Shown one piece after another: positions 23,842 through 32,594 of a stretch of DNA of 64,000 nucleotides. The stretch's first letter is position 1, and each line of letters begins with the position of its first letter. The stretch covers positions 310,001 to 374,000 of the forward strand of contig CP188828.1 of the NCBI GenBank assembly GCA_050110875.1, in the 5' to 3' direction. Origin of the DNA: Methyloligella sp050110875. GTDB taxonomy: Bacteria > Pseudomonadota > Alphaproteobacteria > Rhizobiales > Methyloligellaceae. The notes below the pieces were generated by a model. That model saw only the letters and a program-made list of their open reading frames with translations, ran no database searches and was not told where the DNA came from. The position numbers and the translations under genes are program-made.

Positions 23842-24906
23842 CTAGGCGGCGTTCACTTCCCTGAACCGATTATAGAGCGCGAACGGCGCGCCGGAGAGAT
23901 AAAGCCCCGTATAGGTGAGCGACTGGTAATCGCCGTTCAGCGAGACGCGCGGCAGGGCCGTCAGATGATCGCGATGGGCCGGAAAGAGCATGCCCTTGCG
24001 GGTGGTGACGGCGGTCTTGAAGCCGAGCGTCTTGGCGATATGAAACTCCCGCGGGCCGGCGCTGGTCTCATCGCCGTAGGGATAGGCGAAGTGCTCGGGC
24101 CTTATTCCCAGCTTCTCTTCCAGGCAGTCTGCGCCGCCCTTCATTTCCTCGCGGGCCTGTTCGGCAGAAAGCTTGGCGAGGGCGTAATGACCCTTGGTGT
24201 GGCCGCCGATAGTGATGAGCGGATCGGATGCGAGCTGGCGGATCTCCTCCCAATCCATGATCAGGTCGCGGCACATGGCTTCCATGTCCACGCCGTGACG
24301 CTCCGATAGCGCACGCACGACCTGGCGCTGGGTGATCTGATCGATGGCGCGCAGCCAGGCATAGATCTGCTCGAAGGCCTTCCATTTTTCCGGAACCGTG
24401 CCGGCCGGCAGACGCCAGAGCCCACCATCCCGGCAGAGCTCGATCTCGCTGGCCTTGGCGATCACGTCCTCCAAAGCCAGCCACCAGAGTTCGCCGCGGC
24501 CTGACGGGTAGTCGGTCGGGATGTAGATCGTCGCAGGCAGCTTGCGCCGCTTCAGGATCGGATAGGCGTATTCGAAATTGTCGCGATAGCCATCGTCGAA
24601 GGTGAGGCAGGCGAAACGCCGGTCGTCGCCTTGCTTCAGGCGGTCCACGGCCTCGTCGAGGGTGACGATATCGAGACCGGCCTCCTCGATCTGATCGAGG
24701 ACGGCCTCGAAGAATTCGGGGGTGATCTGAAGGATCCGGTTGGGGTTGAAGGCCTCGTCTTGAGCGAGGTCTCGGGCGGGCCGCACCTGATGCAGCATGA
24801 AGATCAGGCCGCTGCCTTGGGTATAGGGCGACAATAGGCGCGTCGCGCCGGAGTGATAAAGCCCCGACATGGCGGCTTTGAACATTGCCGTCTTAACCTT
24901 CGCCAC
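23842..24906 (-). CDS. polysaccharide deacetylase (NodB-like)
   Basis: 354 aa from GTG 24906, chosen for GGAGGG five bases upstream; ATG 24933 would add nine residues. The NodB homology domain shows motif 1 CLTFDDGYRDN, with paired Asp, and a metal His motif in GGHTKGHYAL, followed by HFAYPYGDE. Such enzymes remove N- or O-acetyl groups from polysaccharides. The locus implies modification of the exopolysaccharide made by the genes to the right. No signal peptide is obvious, so it may act in the cytoplasm. Confidence 0.88.
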   Translation of the reverse strand: MAKVKTAMFKAAMSGLYHSGATRLLSPYTQGSGLIFMLHQVRPARDLAQDEAFNPNRILQITPEFFEAVLDQIEEAGLDIVTLDEAVDRLKQGDDRRFACLTFDDGYRDNFEYAYPILKRRKLPATIYIPTDYPSGRGELWWLALEDVIAKASEIELCRDGGLWRLPAGTVPEKWKAFEQIYAWLRAIDQITQRQVVRALSERHGVDMEAMCRDLIMDWEEIRQLASDPLITIGGHTKGHYALAKLSAEQAREEMKGGADCLEEKLGIRPEHFAYPYGDETSAGPREFHIAKTLGFKTAVTTRKGMLFPAHRDHLTALPRVSLNGDYQSLTYTGLYLSGAPFALYNRFREVNAA

Positions 24907-25068
24907 CAAAACCCTCCATTCGCCATCAACCATTAACGCACGCCGTGCAAAGCTCGGACCGCGGTTTTGAGAACTTTGCCCCAGCCTTTCTTTCGAAAGA
25001 ATTTCCGGGCCCGAAACTTGCTTAACAAGACCATGGGTGGCTCAAGGGTCGGAAAGGTGTGTCAGTTT

Positions 25069-26313
25069 ATGACATCGACAGTACTTCAGCGTACCGAATT
25101 GGAACTGCCGGTATCGAAATTCGGCACGGTAGAACCTTGCGTGATCGAAACGACGCTTGGGCCGATCACCCTCGATGTCCGGGGCGATGTGGAATCCTCG
25201 GCAGGCGTTTGGGACTCTCTTCTGGAGACGGCTCCTTTCAGCCCCAGCCAGACCTACAGCTACGCCCGTGCCTGGGTGCAGTATGTGATGGCGCCCGAGG
25301 GCCGTCAGCCCGTCGTCGCGATCGGTTACGACAAGGACCGGCCGCTCTTTCTCTGGGCCTTCGAGCTCGGCCGGCAATTCGGTCAACCCGTGTTGATCTG
25401 GCTCGGCCAGGGCTATGCGAATTACAATATGGGGCTGCACCGGCCGGAGGTCGCCGAACGGCTTCAGGCGGGGGACCTCAAACGGCTGTTGCGTCATATC
25501 GCCGACCGGGTCGGTGCGAGCGCGGCTCTGTTCGATGCTCAGCCGTTCGATTGGGGCGGTTGCGAAAACCCCTTCGCGCGGCTGCCTCATCAACCGCATC
25601 CGAGCTGCGGCTATGCCGTGAAGCTGGGCAATTTCGAACAGCTCTACCATGCCCGTTTCGGCAAGCAGTCGCGCCGCAAATATGCGCGGCGCGAGCGGAA
25701 GCTTGCCGAGGAAGGTACCCTCGCCTTCGGCTGGGCCGAGAGCGACGAAGAGAAACGCGAGGTCCTGGAGACCTTCTTCTCCCAGCGGGAGCTGCAATTC
25801 GCCAAGATGGGCGTGGACGATCCGTTCACCCCGCCGATCCGGGCATTCTGCCGCGAGCTCGTGACTCTGCCCGATAGCGATCCGGCGCGTCTGCGCCTCG
25901 GCTATATCCGAGTCGGTGATTTTATTCCGGCGACATTCAGCGGTTCGATCTGCCGCGATACCCTGGCCGTCAGCATGTCGTCCCTCGCCGAGAGCGATAT
26001 GCAGCGTTATTCGCCCGGGCTCGTGCTCCTACGGCGCCAGATCGAATGGGCCTGCAATGAAGGCCTGTCCTATTACGATATCGGTGTCGGCGGCGCGCGG
26101 CATAAGGAGCGCTGGTCGGATGTGATCCGTCCGCTCTTCGACTCCTTCATCGCCTTCAAGCCACAAGGGCTTTTCGTGACCTTGCCGCTGTCGGGCCTGT
26201 CGCGGGCGAAACGGTCGATCAAGAACAACCGCACCCTTTGGCCGCTGGTGCAGAAAATAAGGCGTCAGCTGTTCGGCCAAAAGGGCCATGCGAGTTCCGA
26301 GCACGACGATTGA
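25069..26313 (+). CDS. CelD/BcsL-like GNAT acyltransferase
   Basis: 414 aa from ATG 25069; earlier in-frame starts at 25033 and 24967 lack similarity. The second half has the Acetyltransf_6 (CelD/FemAB-type GNAT) pattern, with YHARFGKQSRRKYARRERKLAEEG, SFSGSICRD-like FSGSICRDTLAVSMSS and YYDIGVGGARHKERWSD. Relatives acylate exopolysaccharide or cellulose precursors. It is divergent from the deacetylase and lies next to the Wzc/Wza export genes, so polymer decoration is likely. Substrate unknown. Confidence 0.8.
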   Translation: MTSTVLQRTELELPVSKFGTVEPCVIETTLGPITLDVRGDVESSAGVWDSLLETAPFSPSQTYSYARAWVQYVMAPEGRQPVVAIGYDKDRPLFLWAFELGRQFGQPVLIWLGQGYANYNMGLHRPEVAERLQAGDLKRLLRHIADRVGASAALFDAQPFDWGGCENPFARLPHQPHPSCGYAVKLGNFEQLYHARFGKQSRRKYARRERKLAEEGTLAFGWAESDEEKREVLETFFSQRELQFAKMGVDDPFTPPIRAFCRELVTLPDSDPARLRLGYIRVGDFIPATFSGSICRDTLAVSMSSLAESDMQRYSPGLVLLRRQIEWACNEGLSYYDIGVGGARHKERWSDVIRPLFDSFIAFKPQGLFVTLPLSGLSRAKRSIKNNRTLWPLVQKIRRQLFGQKGHASSEHDD

Positions 26314-26342
26314 ACGCGATCGCCTGATCCGGTCGAGCTTGC

Positions 26343-28841
26343 CTAGCTTGCCGCAAGCCTCTCCTGGAGGCTGTTGGCCGTGTCCTTGGACGCGCTGACC
26401 GCCCGCTCATAAAGGATGAACGGGCACTCGAGCTGGTCGAGCTTATCCAGATGACCTTGCTCCCGCTGCACCGTCTTAGGCGCGAAGAGCGCGATCGCCA
26501 CGGTGAGATCGCCTTGCATGGCCGAGGCGAAATGTTCGGCACGCTCGAAGTCGCTGTGGATCAGCACGCAGTCATAGGTTTTGCGCAGAGCGTCCAGAAT
26601 GCGGATGAAGCTCTTCTGTTCCGTGGGCAGTGGCTTGAGCTTGGGATTGCCGGCCGGAATCACCTGCAACGGCGTCTCGCTGTCGACCCGGAGCACATCG
26701 TCGAAGGCGGCCGTGTTGGCGAGCAGCTCGTTGAAGCCGGGCGACCGCTTCACTCCCAAGAAGTCCGAAACCGTCGATGCGCCTTGGGCGATGTCGAGCA
26801 AGAGGACGCTCTTGCCGCCGAGGGCGAGAGGCCGTGCCAGTTGAATGGCTTCGGGGAGCGCGTTCGAGGCGGTCACCGGGGTGATGAGCGCGGCGGGAGA
26901 GGATTGAGTGTCCAACTCGGCGGCCAGCTTATCGTTGAGCACGACGATATTGCGGACCACCGGATAAGCCTTGCTCGCCTCTTGCGCGTTTTGACCGGAC
27001 GCGGAACGCGGCGCGGTCCGCTGGCGAAGATAGCGGTCGAGGGGGCTCATTCCCCTTCCCGCCTCTTCGTCATTTTCCGACTTTTCGGAATCGCTGGTCT
27101 GAGCGATCGAGACATTGGAGTGCGCATGAGAGGAAACGGACGCGTATTCGCGGCTCGCATCTCCCTTTTCATCGTGCTTGTCGTTTGCCTCTCGGCGGGT
27201 CTCCTCCGAGGCATCGCTGCCAGCTTTGTCGCCGGAGTTGAGATGATCGGCCTCGGCGCGTCGAAAGCGTGACAGCACCTCTTGGACCGACCGGATTTGT
27301 GGCGGCGCATCCTCGTCGGTTCGGTCGGAAGACCTGTGCGAGGATTGATCCTCCGAGTCTCTCCCCTTCCGCCGTTCTGCCGGATCGGCAGCGGTGTGAT
27401 CGGAGATCTGCGCGTTGTCCGTGCCAGCAGGCTGCCGCCTCAGGGGTATGGCAGTCAGGCTGGAGGCATTGATCAGCTCCCGGGCCATCACGTAAGCGAG
27501 CACGATGAGGGCCACGGCCACCATGACCAGAAGGGTGATGGGCAGTTTTTTGGGAAAGGACGGGCTGGTCGAGGGATAAGCCTGAGAGACGATCGTGGCA
27601 TTGGCCGGCACCGCGCCGACATCGCCGCGGGCGCTCGCGTCGCGATAGCGCGCCAGATAGGATTCCAGAAGATCGCGGTTCGATTTCGCCTCGCGCTGGA
27701 GCGCGCGAAGCTGGATTTCGGCAGCGCTCTCGCCGGAGGCCTCGCTCTTCGCGGTCTTCAGGCTGCTGGTGAGAGATTGGACCCGGGCATCGGCAACCTG
27801 CGCCTCGTTCTCCAGGCTCTGAGCGATCTTGCGCGCCTCGTCACGGATCTGGGAACGGACATCGGCGAGCTCGGATTGAAGCTGCTGAAGGCGCGGATGG
27901 GACGGAAGCAGCGTGGCGGATAGCTCGGCGAGCTGACGCTGCACCTGAACCCGCTGCTCGATCAGCGCATTGATGAGACCGGATTTCAGCACCTCGGGGG
28001 TGGCTTCGATATCGCCGTTCTCGGCCAGCATCTGGCGGATCATGCGGGCGCGCGCCTCGGCTTCCGACTTCTGCGCCTTGGCCAGGATCAGCTTGCTGTT
28101 GAGCTCGGAAAGCTGCTGAGCGGTCAGATCGACGTCGTTGGAGCCTGCGTAGATGCCCTCCTCGGCGCGAAAATTCTCCACCGCCGCTTCCGATTCGGCG
28201 ACGCGTTCGCGAAGAGCGTCGATCTGGCTGCTGAGCCAGGCGGTGGCATCGCGCGTCTGCTCGAGCTTCGCCTCGCGCTGCCACTCGATATAGGCCTTCG
28301 CCAGGCTATTGGCGGCCTTGGCCGCGAGATCGGGATCGCCCGAGGTATAGGCGACGGCGATGACACTCGACTTGGCCAGCTGATAAACGGAGAGACGCTC
28401 GGCGAAGGCGTTCGCCGCCTTATCCATCTGGGACTTCTGCGAGGTCATGCCAAACTGGCTCATCAGCCGGCCGATCAGGCCGATGCCGGCATCCTCGGCG
28501 AATTCGGGATCGTTGGTGAGATCCAGCTCCTTCACGACCTTTAGAATCAGATCGCGGGAGGTGATCACCTGGACCTGACTTTGGATCGCCTGCTCGTCGA
28601 GCGCGGGGGCGGAAGGAACGCTCTGATCGCCGGTGGGGCGGCGATAGATCGATTCTTCGTTTTCGACCAGGATGCGGGCTTCCGAGGTATAGACCGGGCG
28701 CATCATGGAGAGCGCCACGAAGGTGATGAAGCCGGCGGCGAGCGCGAGGCCGATAAGCCAGCCCTTGGCGCGCCAGATGGCGCGGCCCAACGTCACGAGA
28801 TCGATGTCGTCGCTGCGGGAATAAGGCTGATCGGACTGCAT
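26343..28841 (-). CDS. Wzc-like exopolysaccharide chain-length protein with degenerate kinase domain
   Basis: 832 aa. An N-terminal Wzz domain has TM1 (about 28-47), a periplasmic coiled-coil region and TM2 (about 433-452), with the Pro-rich SPSFPKKLPI before TM2. A long hydrophilic linker (about 455-620, rich in Ser/Asp/Glu/Arg) leads to a C-terminal ParA/BY-kinase-like domain (about 625-832). Where Walker A should be, the sequence reads ITPVTASNALPEA with no GK[ST]; Walker A' (VLLLDIAQG) is recognisable, and the Walker B position reads VLIHSDF. There is no terminal Tyr cluster. It probably controls chain length without autophosphorylating. Divergent from the Wza gene. Confidence 0.88.
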   Translation of the reverse strand: MQSDQPYSRSDDIDLVTLGRAIWRAKGWLIGLALAAGFITFVALSMMRPVYTSEARILVENEESIYRRPTGDQSVPSAPALDEQAIQSQVQVITSRDLILKVVKELDLTNDPEFAEDAGIGLIGRLMSQFGMTSQKSQMDKAANAFAERLSVYQLAKSSVIAVAYTSGDPDLAAKAANSLAKAYIEWQREAKLEQTRDATAWLSSQIDALRERVAESEAAVENFRAEEGIYAGSNDVDLTAQQLSELNSKLILAKAQKSEAEARARMIRQMLAENGDIEATPEVLKSGLINALIEQRVQVQRQLAELSATLLPSHPRLQQLQSELADVRSQIRDEARKIAQSLENEAQVADARVQSLTSSLKTAKSEASGESAAEIQLRALQREAKSNRDLLESYLARYRDASARGDVGAVPANATIVSQAYPSTSPSFPKKLPITLLVMVAVALIVLAYVMARELINASSLTAIPLRRQPAGTDNAQISDHTAADPAERRKGRDSEDQSSHRSSDRTDEDAPPQIRSVQEVLSRFRRAEADHLNSGDKAGSDASEETRREANDKHDEKGDASREYASVSSHAHSNVSIAQTSDSEKSENDEEAGRGMSPLDRYLRQRTAPRSASGQNAQEASKAYPVVRNIVVLNDKLAAELDTQSSPAALITPVTASNALPEAIQLARPLALGGKSVLLLDIAQGASTVSDFLGVKRSPGFNELLANTAAFDDVLRVDSETPLQVIPAGNPKLKPLPTEQKSFIRILDALRKTYDCVLIHSDFERAEHFASAMQGDLTVAIALFAPKTVQREQGHLDKLDQLECPFILYERAVSASKDTANSLQERLAAS

Positions 28842-28972
28842 GGACTCACTTAAATCCCTGTTCGGTTACGGCGTTATTAGTGACTCGGCGCGGTAACCAA
28901 ATGCTTAAGCGCTGACTTGCTTCAGGACGGTTGGTGAGCATTCATTAACCAAGGATGCCTTAGACAAGAGGC

Positions 28973-29644
28973 ATGAACAGGTGGCGCGATATCGGATTCG
29001 TTTTCGTCAGGCTTGTGCTGATCGCAACAGTCGTCGGCATGGGCCTCGGCGGGTGTAATATGCGCGGATTTCCGCGGATGAACCTTCCTGCACCGGTGTT
29101 CAATACACCATCTCCGCTGCCTCCGCCGGGTTATAACGTTCGGGCCCCCGCGGGTGCGATTCCCGGCGCGCCGGTGCCGCTTCACGATACCTACCGGCTC
29201 GATAGCGGCGACGAGCTCCGAATCGTGGTGTTCGGGCAGCAAAATCTGTCTCGCGTCTATTCCGTGGATGGCAGCGGCTACATCTCCATGCCCCTGCTCG
29301 GGTCGGTGCGAGCGCGCGGGCTGACCACGCGGCAGCTCGCCTCGGCCATCACCCAGGACCTGGGCAGTCAATACGTGAAGAATCCGAAGGTCAGCGTGGA
29401 AGTGCAGACCTACCGGCCCTTCTATATCCTCGGCGAGGTCCGGCGGGCCGGGAAGTATCCCTTCGTGAACGGCATGACGGTGGAGACCGCCGTAGCCATC
29501 GCCGAAGGGTATACGGAGCGGGCCAATGAGCGGAAGGTCCGGTTGACCCGGCGCTTCGACGGCGTGATGAGCACGGTCATGGTGCCCAGCGACTATCCCG
29601 TGCAGCCAGGCGACACGATTTATGTGCTCGAACGCCTCTTCTGA
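28973..29644 (+). CDS. Wza-like polysaccharide export outer-membrane lipoprotein
   Basis: 223 aa. A lipoprotein signal ends in LGGC (Cys28). The Poly_export domain (about 78-150) has YRLDSGDELRIVVFGQQNLSRVYSVDGSGYI, then GSQYVKNPKVSVEVQTYRPFYILGEV, an SLBB domain with RRAGKYPFVNGMTVETAVAIAEG, and the C-terminal VQPGDTIYVLERLF. It forms the outer-membrane exit channel with the Wzc-like partner. It is shorter than E. coli Wza, as usual for alphaproteobacterial ExoF-type proteins. First gene of the rightward exopolysaccharide operon. Confidence 0.93.
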   Translation: MNRWRDIGFVFVRLVLIATVVGMGLGGCNMRGFPRMNLPAPVFNTPSPLPPPGYNVRAPAGAIPGAPVPLHDTYRLDSGDELRIVVFGQQNLSRVYSVDGSGYISMPLLGSVRARGLTTRQLASAITQDLGSQYVKNPKVSVEVQTYRPFYILGEVRRAGKYPFVNGMTVETAVAIAEGYTERANERKVRLTRRFDGVMSTVMVPSDYPVQPGDTIYVLERLF

Positions 29645-29664
29645 TCCTCTCTACTGCCGAGACG

Positions 29665-29691
29665 AACGGGCGGCATCATGAGCCGCCCGTT
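29665..29691 (+). promoter_or_regulatory. perfect hairpin enclosing the glycosyltransferase start codon
   Basis: AACGGGCGGC-ATCATGA-GCCGCCCGTT is a 10-bp uninterrupted GC-rich stem with a 7-base loop, and the ATG at 29678 lies in the loop. It sits 20 bases after the export-gene stop. In mRNA it would sequester the initiation region, or act as a weak attenuator. No T-run follows. Confidence 0.6.
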
Positions 29692-30835
29692 ACGTGTCAT
29701 CCACTGCCTGCGGGCTCCGGTGGGCGGTCTGTTCCGCCATGTGCGCGATCTCATCAGAACCCAGGCCGAGATGGGGCTGGATGTCGGTGTGATCTGCGCT
29801 GCGACAGGGGGCGGGCAAGCGGCCGAAGAAGCCCTCAAGGGCCTCGACGATCACTGCACGCTCGGGGTGATGCGAATCCCCATGTCGCGGCAGCCCGGCC
29901 TCGGGGATTGGCAGGCGATTCGCCGTGTGAAGCGATATGCCGCCGAGGTCGAGACGGATATCCTGCACGGTCACGGCGCCAAGGGCGGCGCGTATGCCCG
30001 GTTGGCGGCCCACGCCTTGAAGCGGAAGGGCGCTCGGCTCTACGCCTTCTACACGCCCCATGGCGGGAGCCTCCATTTCAGCGCCAAGACACTGCTCGGC
30101 AAGATCTATATTGCAGCGGAGCGATGGCTTGCCCCGCTCACCGACGGGCTGATCTTCGAGAGCGAATACGCAAAGCGGGTCTATGAGGCTCGGATCGGCG
30201 CGCCCCCCTGCCCCATACGGGTCATTCCCAACGGTCTTTACCTGCGAGAGTTCTACGAGGCGATCGTCGACGAGAACGCCGCCGATTTCGTCTTCGTCGG
30301 CGAGCTGCGCGACCTGAAGGGTGTCGATGTGCTGATCGAGGCCCTGGCGAAGTTGAAAAAAATGCACGGCTTCGCCGACGTGCGTGCCGCGATCGTCGGC
30401 GCCGGTCCCCATGAGACTGGTTTCAAGGGTCTGGCGAAAAAGCGGAAGCTGCTCGGCCAGGTCGCCTTCCCGGGTGCCATGCCGGCACGGGTCGCCTTCG
30501 CGCGCGGGCGATGCGTGGTGGTGCCATCCCGCGCGGAATCGTTTCCCTATATCGTGCTCGAGGCCATTGCCGCAGGCATGCCGCTGATCGCGACAGATGT
30601 GGGCGGCATCCCCGAAATGACCGCCGGGGTGCCGATGCCGCTTATTCCGCCTGGAGACGTCGATGCGCTGGCCGAACAGATGCGTCTCTTTCTGGTCGCC
30701 CCCGATCCCTTTTTGGAACGCTCCGCAGCGCTGCAGGCCATGGCGGAACAGAAATTCACGGTCCTCGGCATGACCGAGGACATCGTGGCGTTCTATTTTG
30801 CCGTGCTGGAAGCCGATTCTGGCGCCGAGCCGTAA
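29678..30835 (+). CDS. family 4 glycosyltransferase (GT-B)
   Basis: 385 aa. The N-terminal acceptor domain begins RVIHCLRAPVGGLFRHVRDL. The C-terminal nucleotide-sugar domain has IPNGLYLREF, FVFVGELRDLKGVDVLIEAL, and the E-x7-E motif in SRAESFPYIVLEAIAAGMPLIATDVGGIPE, as in retaining GT4 enzymes. It adds a sugar during exopolysaccharide repeat-unit assembly at the cytoplasmic face of the inner membrane. Donor and linkage unknown. Its initiation region is inside a strong hairpin. Confidence 0.92.
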   Translation: MSRPLRVIHCLRAPVGGLFRHVRDLIRTQAEMGLDVGVICAATGGGQAAEEALKGLDDHCTLGVMRIPMSRQPGLGDWQAIRRVKRYAAEVETDILHGHGAKGGAYARLAAHALKRKGARLYAFYTPHGGSLHFSAKTLLGKIYIAAERWLAPLTDGLIFESEYAKRVYEARIGAPPCPIRVIPNGLYLREFYEAIVDENAADFVFVGELRDLKGVDVLIEALAKLKKMHGFADVRAAIVGAGPHETGFKGLAKKRKLLGQVAFPGAMPARVAFARGRCVVVPSRAESFPYIVLEAIAAGMPLIATDVGGIPEMTAGVPMPLIPPGDVDALAEQMRLFLVAPDPFLERSAALQAMAEQKFTVLGMTEDIVAFYFAVLEADSGAEP

Positions 30836-31013
30836 GCTCTTCTTAACCACATTGTCATCGCGCTCTTCCGAGATGCGCGCACTTCACCGATCCCAAAGGC
30901 CTTGGATGCCATAACCGCCCCATGGGGAGTCTGGTTTGGCATGGCTTGTGCGGTGAACGCGCGCGGCAATGCCGGCGTCAGCCCGGCATACAAGTAAGAG
31001 TGAGCGCGAGCGA

Positions 31014-32570
31014 ATGGGTTTGATGGAATCGGAGCGCCAATTACGTGGTGAAAACAGACGCCGTACGAAGAGCTTCCATGCCGGACCGCCCGAAGGCATG
31101 CCCGAACGGCGGAAACATCCGCGTCCGCCACTGGCCGAGATTCGCAAAGCGGCCTCTCTGACCCTGCTGCCGAAGGCCGTGCTGACCGGGGCTACGCGGA
31201 TCATCGAATTCCTGCTCATCGCCGGTCTCGGTTTCACCATTTATCTGCTGCACGTGGCGGACGAGCCCGGTGGCGCGCATCTTGTGTATCTCGCCGCGGT
31301 GTTGACCGGTGCCCTGGCCTATTCCGGTCTGGCACAAGGGTTCGGCCTCTACACGATCCAGGCCTTTCGGGATTTCACCAAGAGCTTCTCGCGCATCATC
31401 CTGGCCTGGACGCTCGTTCTGGCCGGGCTGATGGCGGTGGCCTTCTTCGCCAAGGTGGGGGCCGAGTTCTCGCGGCTCTGGCTCGGCAGCTGGTATGTCA
31501 CGGTGTTTTCCCTGCTGCTCGTCGAGCGCCTTTCGCTGCTGATTTTGATGCGGCGATGGCTGCGCGAGGGCCGTCTTTACCGGCGCGCGGTCATCATCGG
31601 CGGGGGCAAGCAAGCGGAAGAGCTCATCAAGTCGCTCGAGGCATCGCCCAATACGGATATCCGGATCGCGGGCATCTTCGACGACCGCAGCGACGACCGT
31701 GTCTCGCCTTTGGTGGCCGGCTATCCGAAGCTGGGAAAGATCAACGATCTGGTCGATTTCGCGCGCAAATCGCGGGTCGATCTCTTGATCATCTCGCTTC
31801 CCATGGCGGCGGAGAAGCGGGTGCTGCAGATTCTGAAAACCCTTTGGGTGCTGCCGGTGGATATCCGCCTGTCGGCCCAGAACAACGCTCTGCGCTTCCG
31901 TCCGCATACCTATTCCTATATCGGCAATGTCCCCTTCATCGATATTGCCGACAAGCCGATCGCCGATTGGGACTTCGTGCAAAAGCGGGTCTTCGATGCG
32001 GTGATCTCGGGGCTGGCCCTGCTCGCGCTCTCCCCGCTGATGCTGTTGATCGCGGCGGCTATCAAGCTCACCAGCCGCGGCCCGGTGTTCTTCAAGCAGA
32101 CGCGGCAAGGCTTCAACAACGAGCTGATCAACGTCTACAAGTTCCGCTCCATGTACACGGAGATGGCCGATGCGAATGCCGACAAGCTCGTGACCAAGGA
32201 CGATCCGCGGGTCACGCCGGTCGGCCGGTTCTTGCGCAAGACCAGCCTCGACGAACTGCCCCAGCTCTTCAACGTCTTGAAGGGCGACCTCTCTTTGGTC
32301 GGTCCCCGGCCCCACGCCCTCAAGGCGAAGGCGAGGGACAAGCTCTATGCCGATGTGGTGGACGGCTATTTCGCGCGTCACCGGGTCAAGCCGGGGGTGA
32401 CCGGGTGGGCCCAGATCAACGGCTGGCGGGGCGAGACGGACACGGAAGAGAAGATCCACCGCCGGGTGGAGCACGATCTCTATTACATCGAGAACTGGTC
32501 GGTGATGCTCGACCTCTACATCCTGCTCATGACGCCGATCGCCCTGCTCAAGACGCAGAACGCGTATTAA
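31014..32570 (+). CDS. undecaprenyl-phosphate sugar phosphotransferase (polyisoprenyl-P hexose-1-P transferase)
   Basis: 518 aa from ATG 31014; ATG 31023 is an alternative. Four to five N-terminal membrane helices are followed by a cytosolic CoA_binding_3-like domain (RAVIIGGGKQAEELIKSL). The C-terminal bacterial sugar transferase domain has KRVFDAVISGLALLALSPLM, FFKQTRQGFNNELINVYKFRSM, TPVGRFLRKTSLDELPQLFNVL and LVGPRPHAL, and ends GVTGWAQINGWRGETD. This WcaJ/WbaP/PssY type starts repeat-unit synthesis by transferring a hexose-1-phosphate to undecaprenyl phosphate. Confidence 0.94.
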   Translation: MGLMESERQLRGENRRRTKSFHAGPPEGMPERRKHPRPPLAEIRKAASLTLLPKAVLTGATRIIEFLLIAGLGFTIYLLHVADEPGGAHLVYLAAVLTGALAYSGLAQGFGLYTIQAFRDFTKSFSRIILAWTLVLAGLMAVAFFAKVGAEFSRLWLGSWYVTVFSLLLVERLSLLILMRRWLREGRLYRRAVIIGGGKQAEELIKSLEASPNTDIRIAGIFDDRSDDRVSPLVAGYPKLGKINDLVDFARKSRVDLLIISLPMAAEKRVLQILKTLWVLPVDIRLSAQNNALRFRPHTYSYIGNVPFIDIADKPIADWDFVQKRVFDAVISGLALLALSPLMLLIAAAIKLTSRGPVFFKQTRQGFNNELINVYKFRSMYTEMADANADKLVTKDDPRVTPVGRFLRKTSLDELPQLFNVLKGDLSLVGPRPHALKAKARDKLYADVVDGYFARHRVKPGVTGWAQINGWRGETDTEEKIHRRVEHDLYYIENWSVMLDLYILLMTPIALLKTQNAY

Positions 32571-32594
32571 GGGCATGGCTTGGGGCGAATGGCG

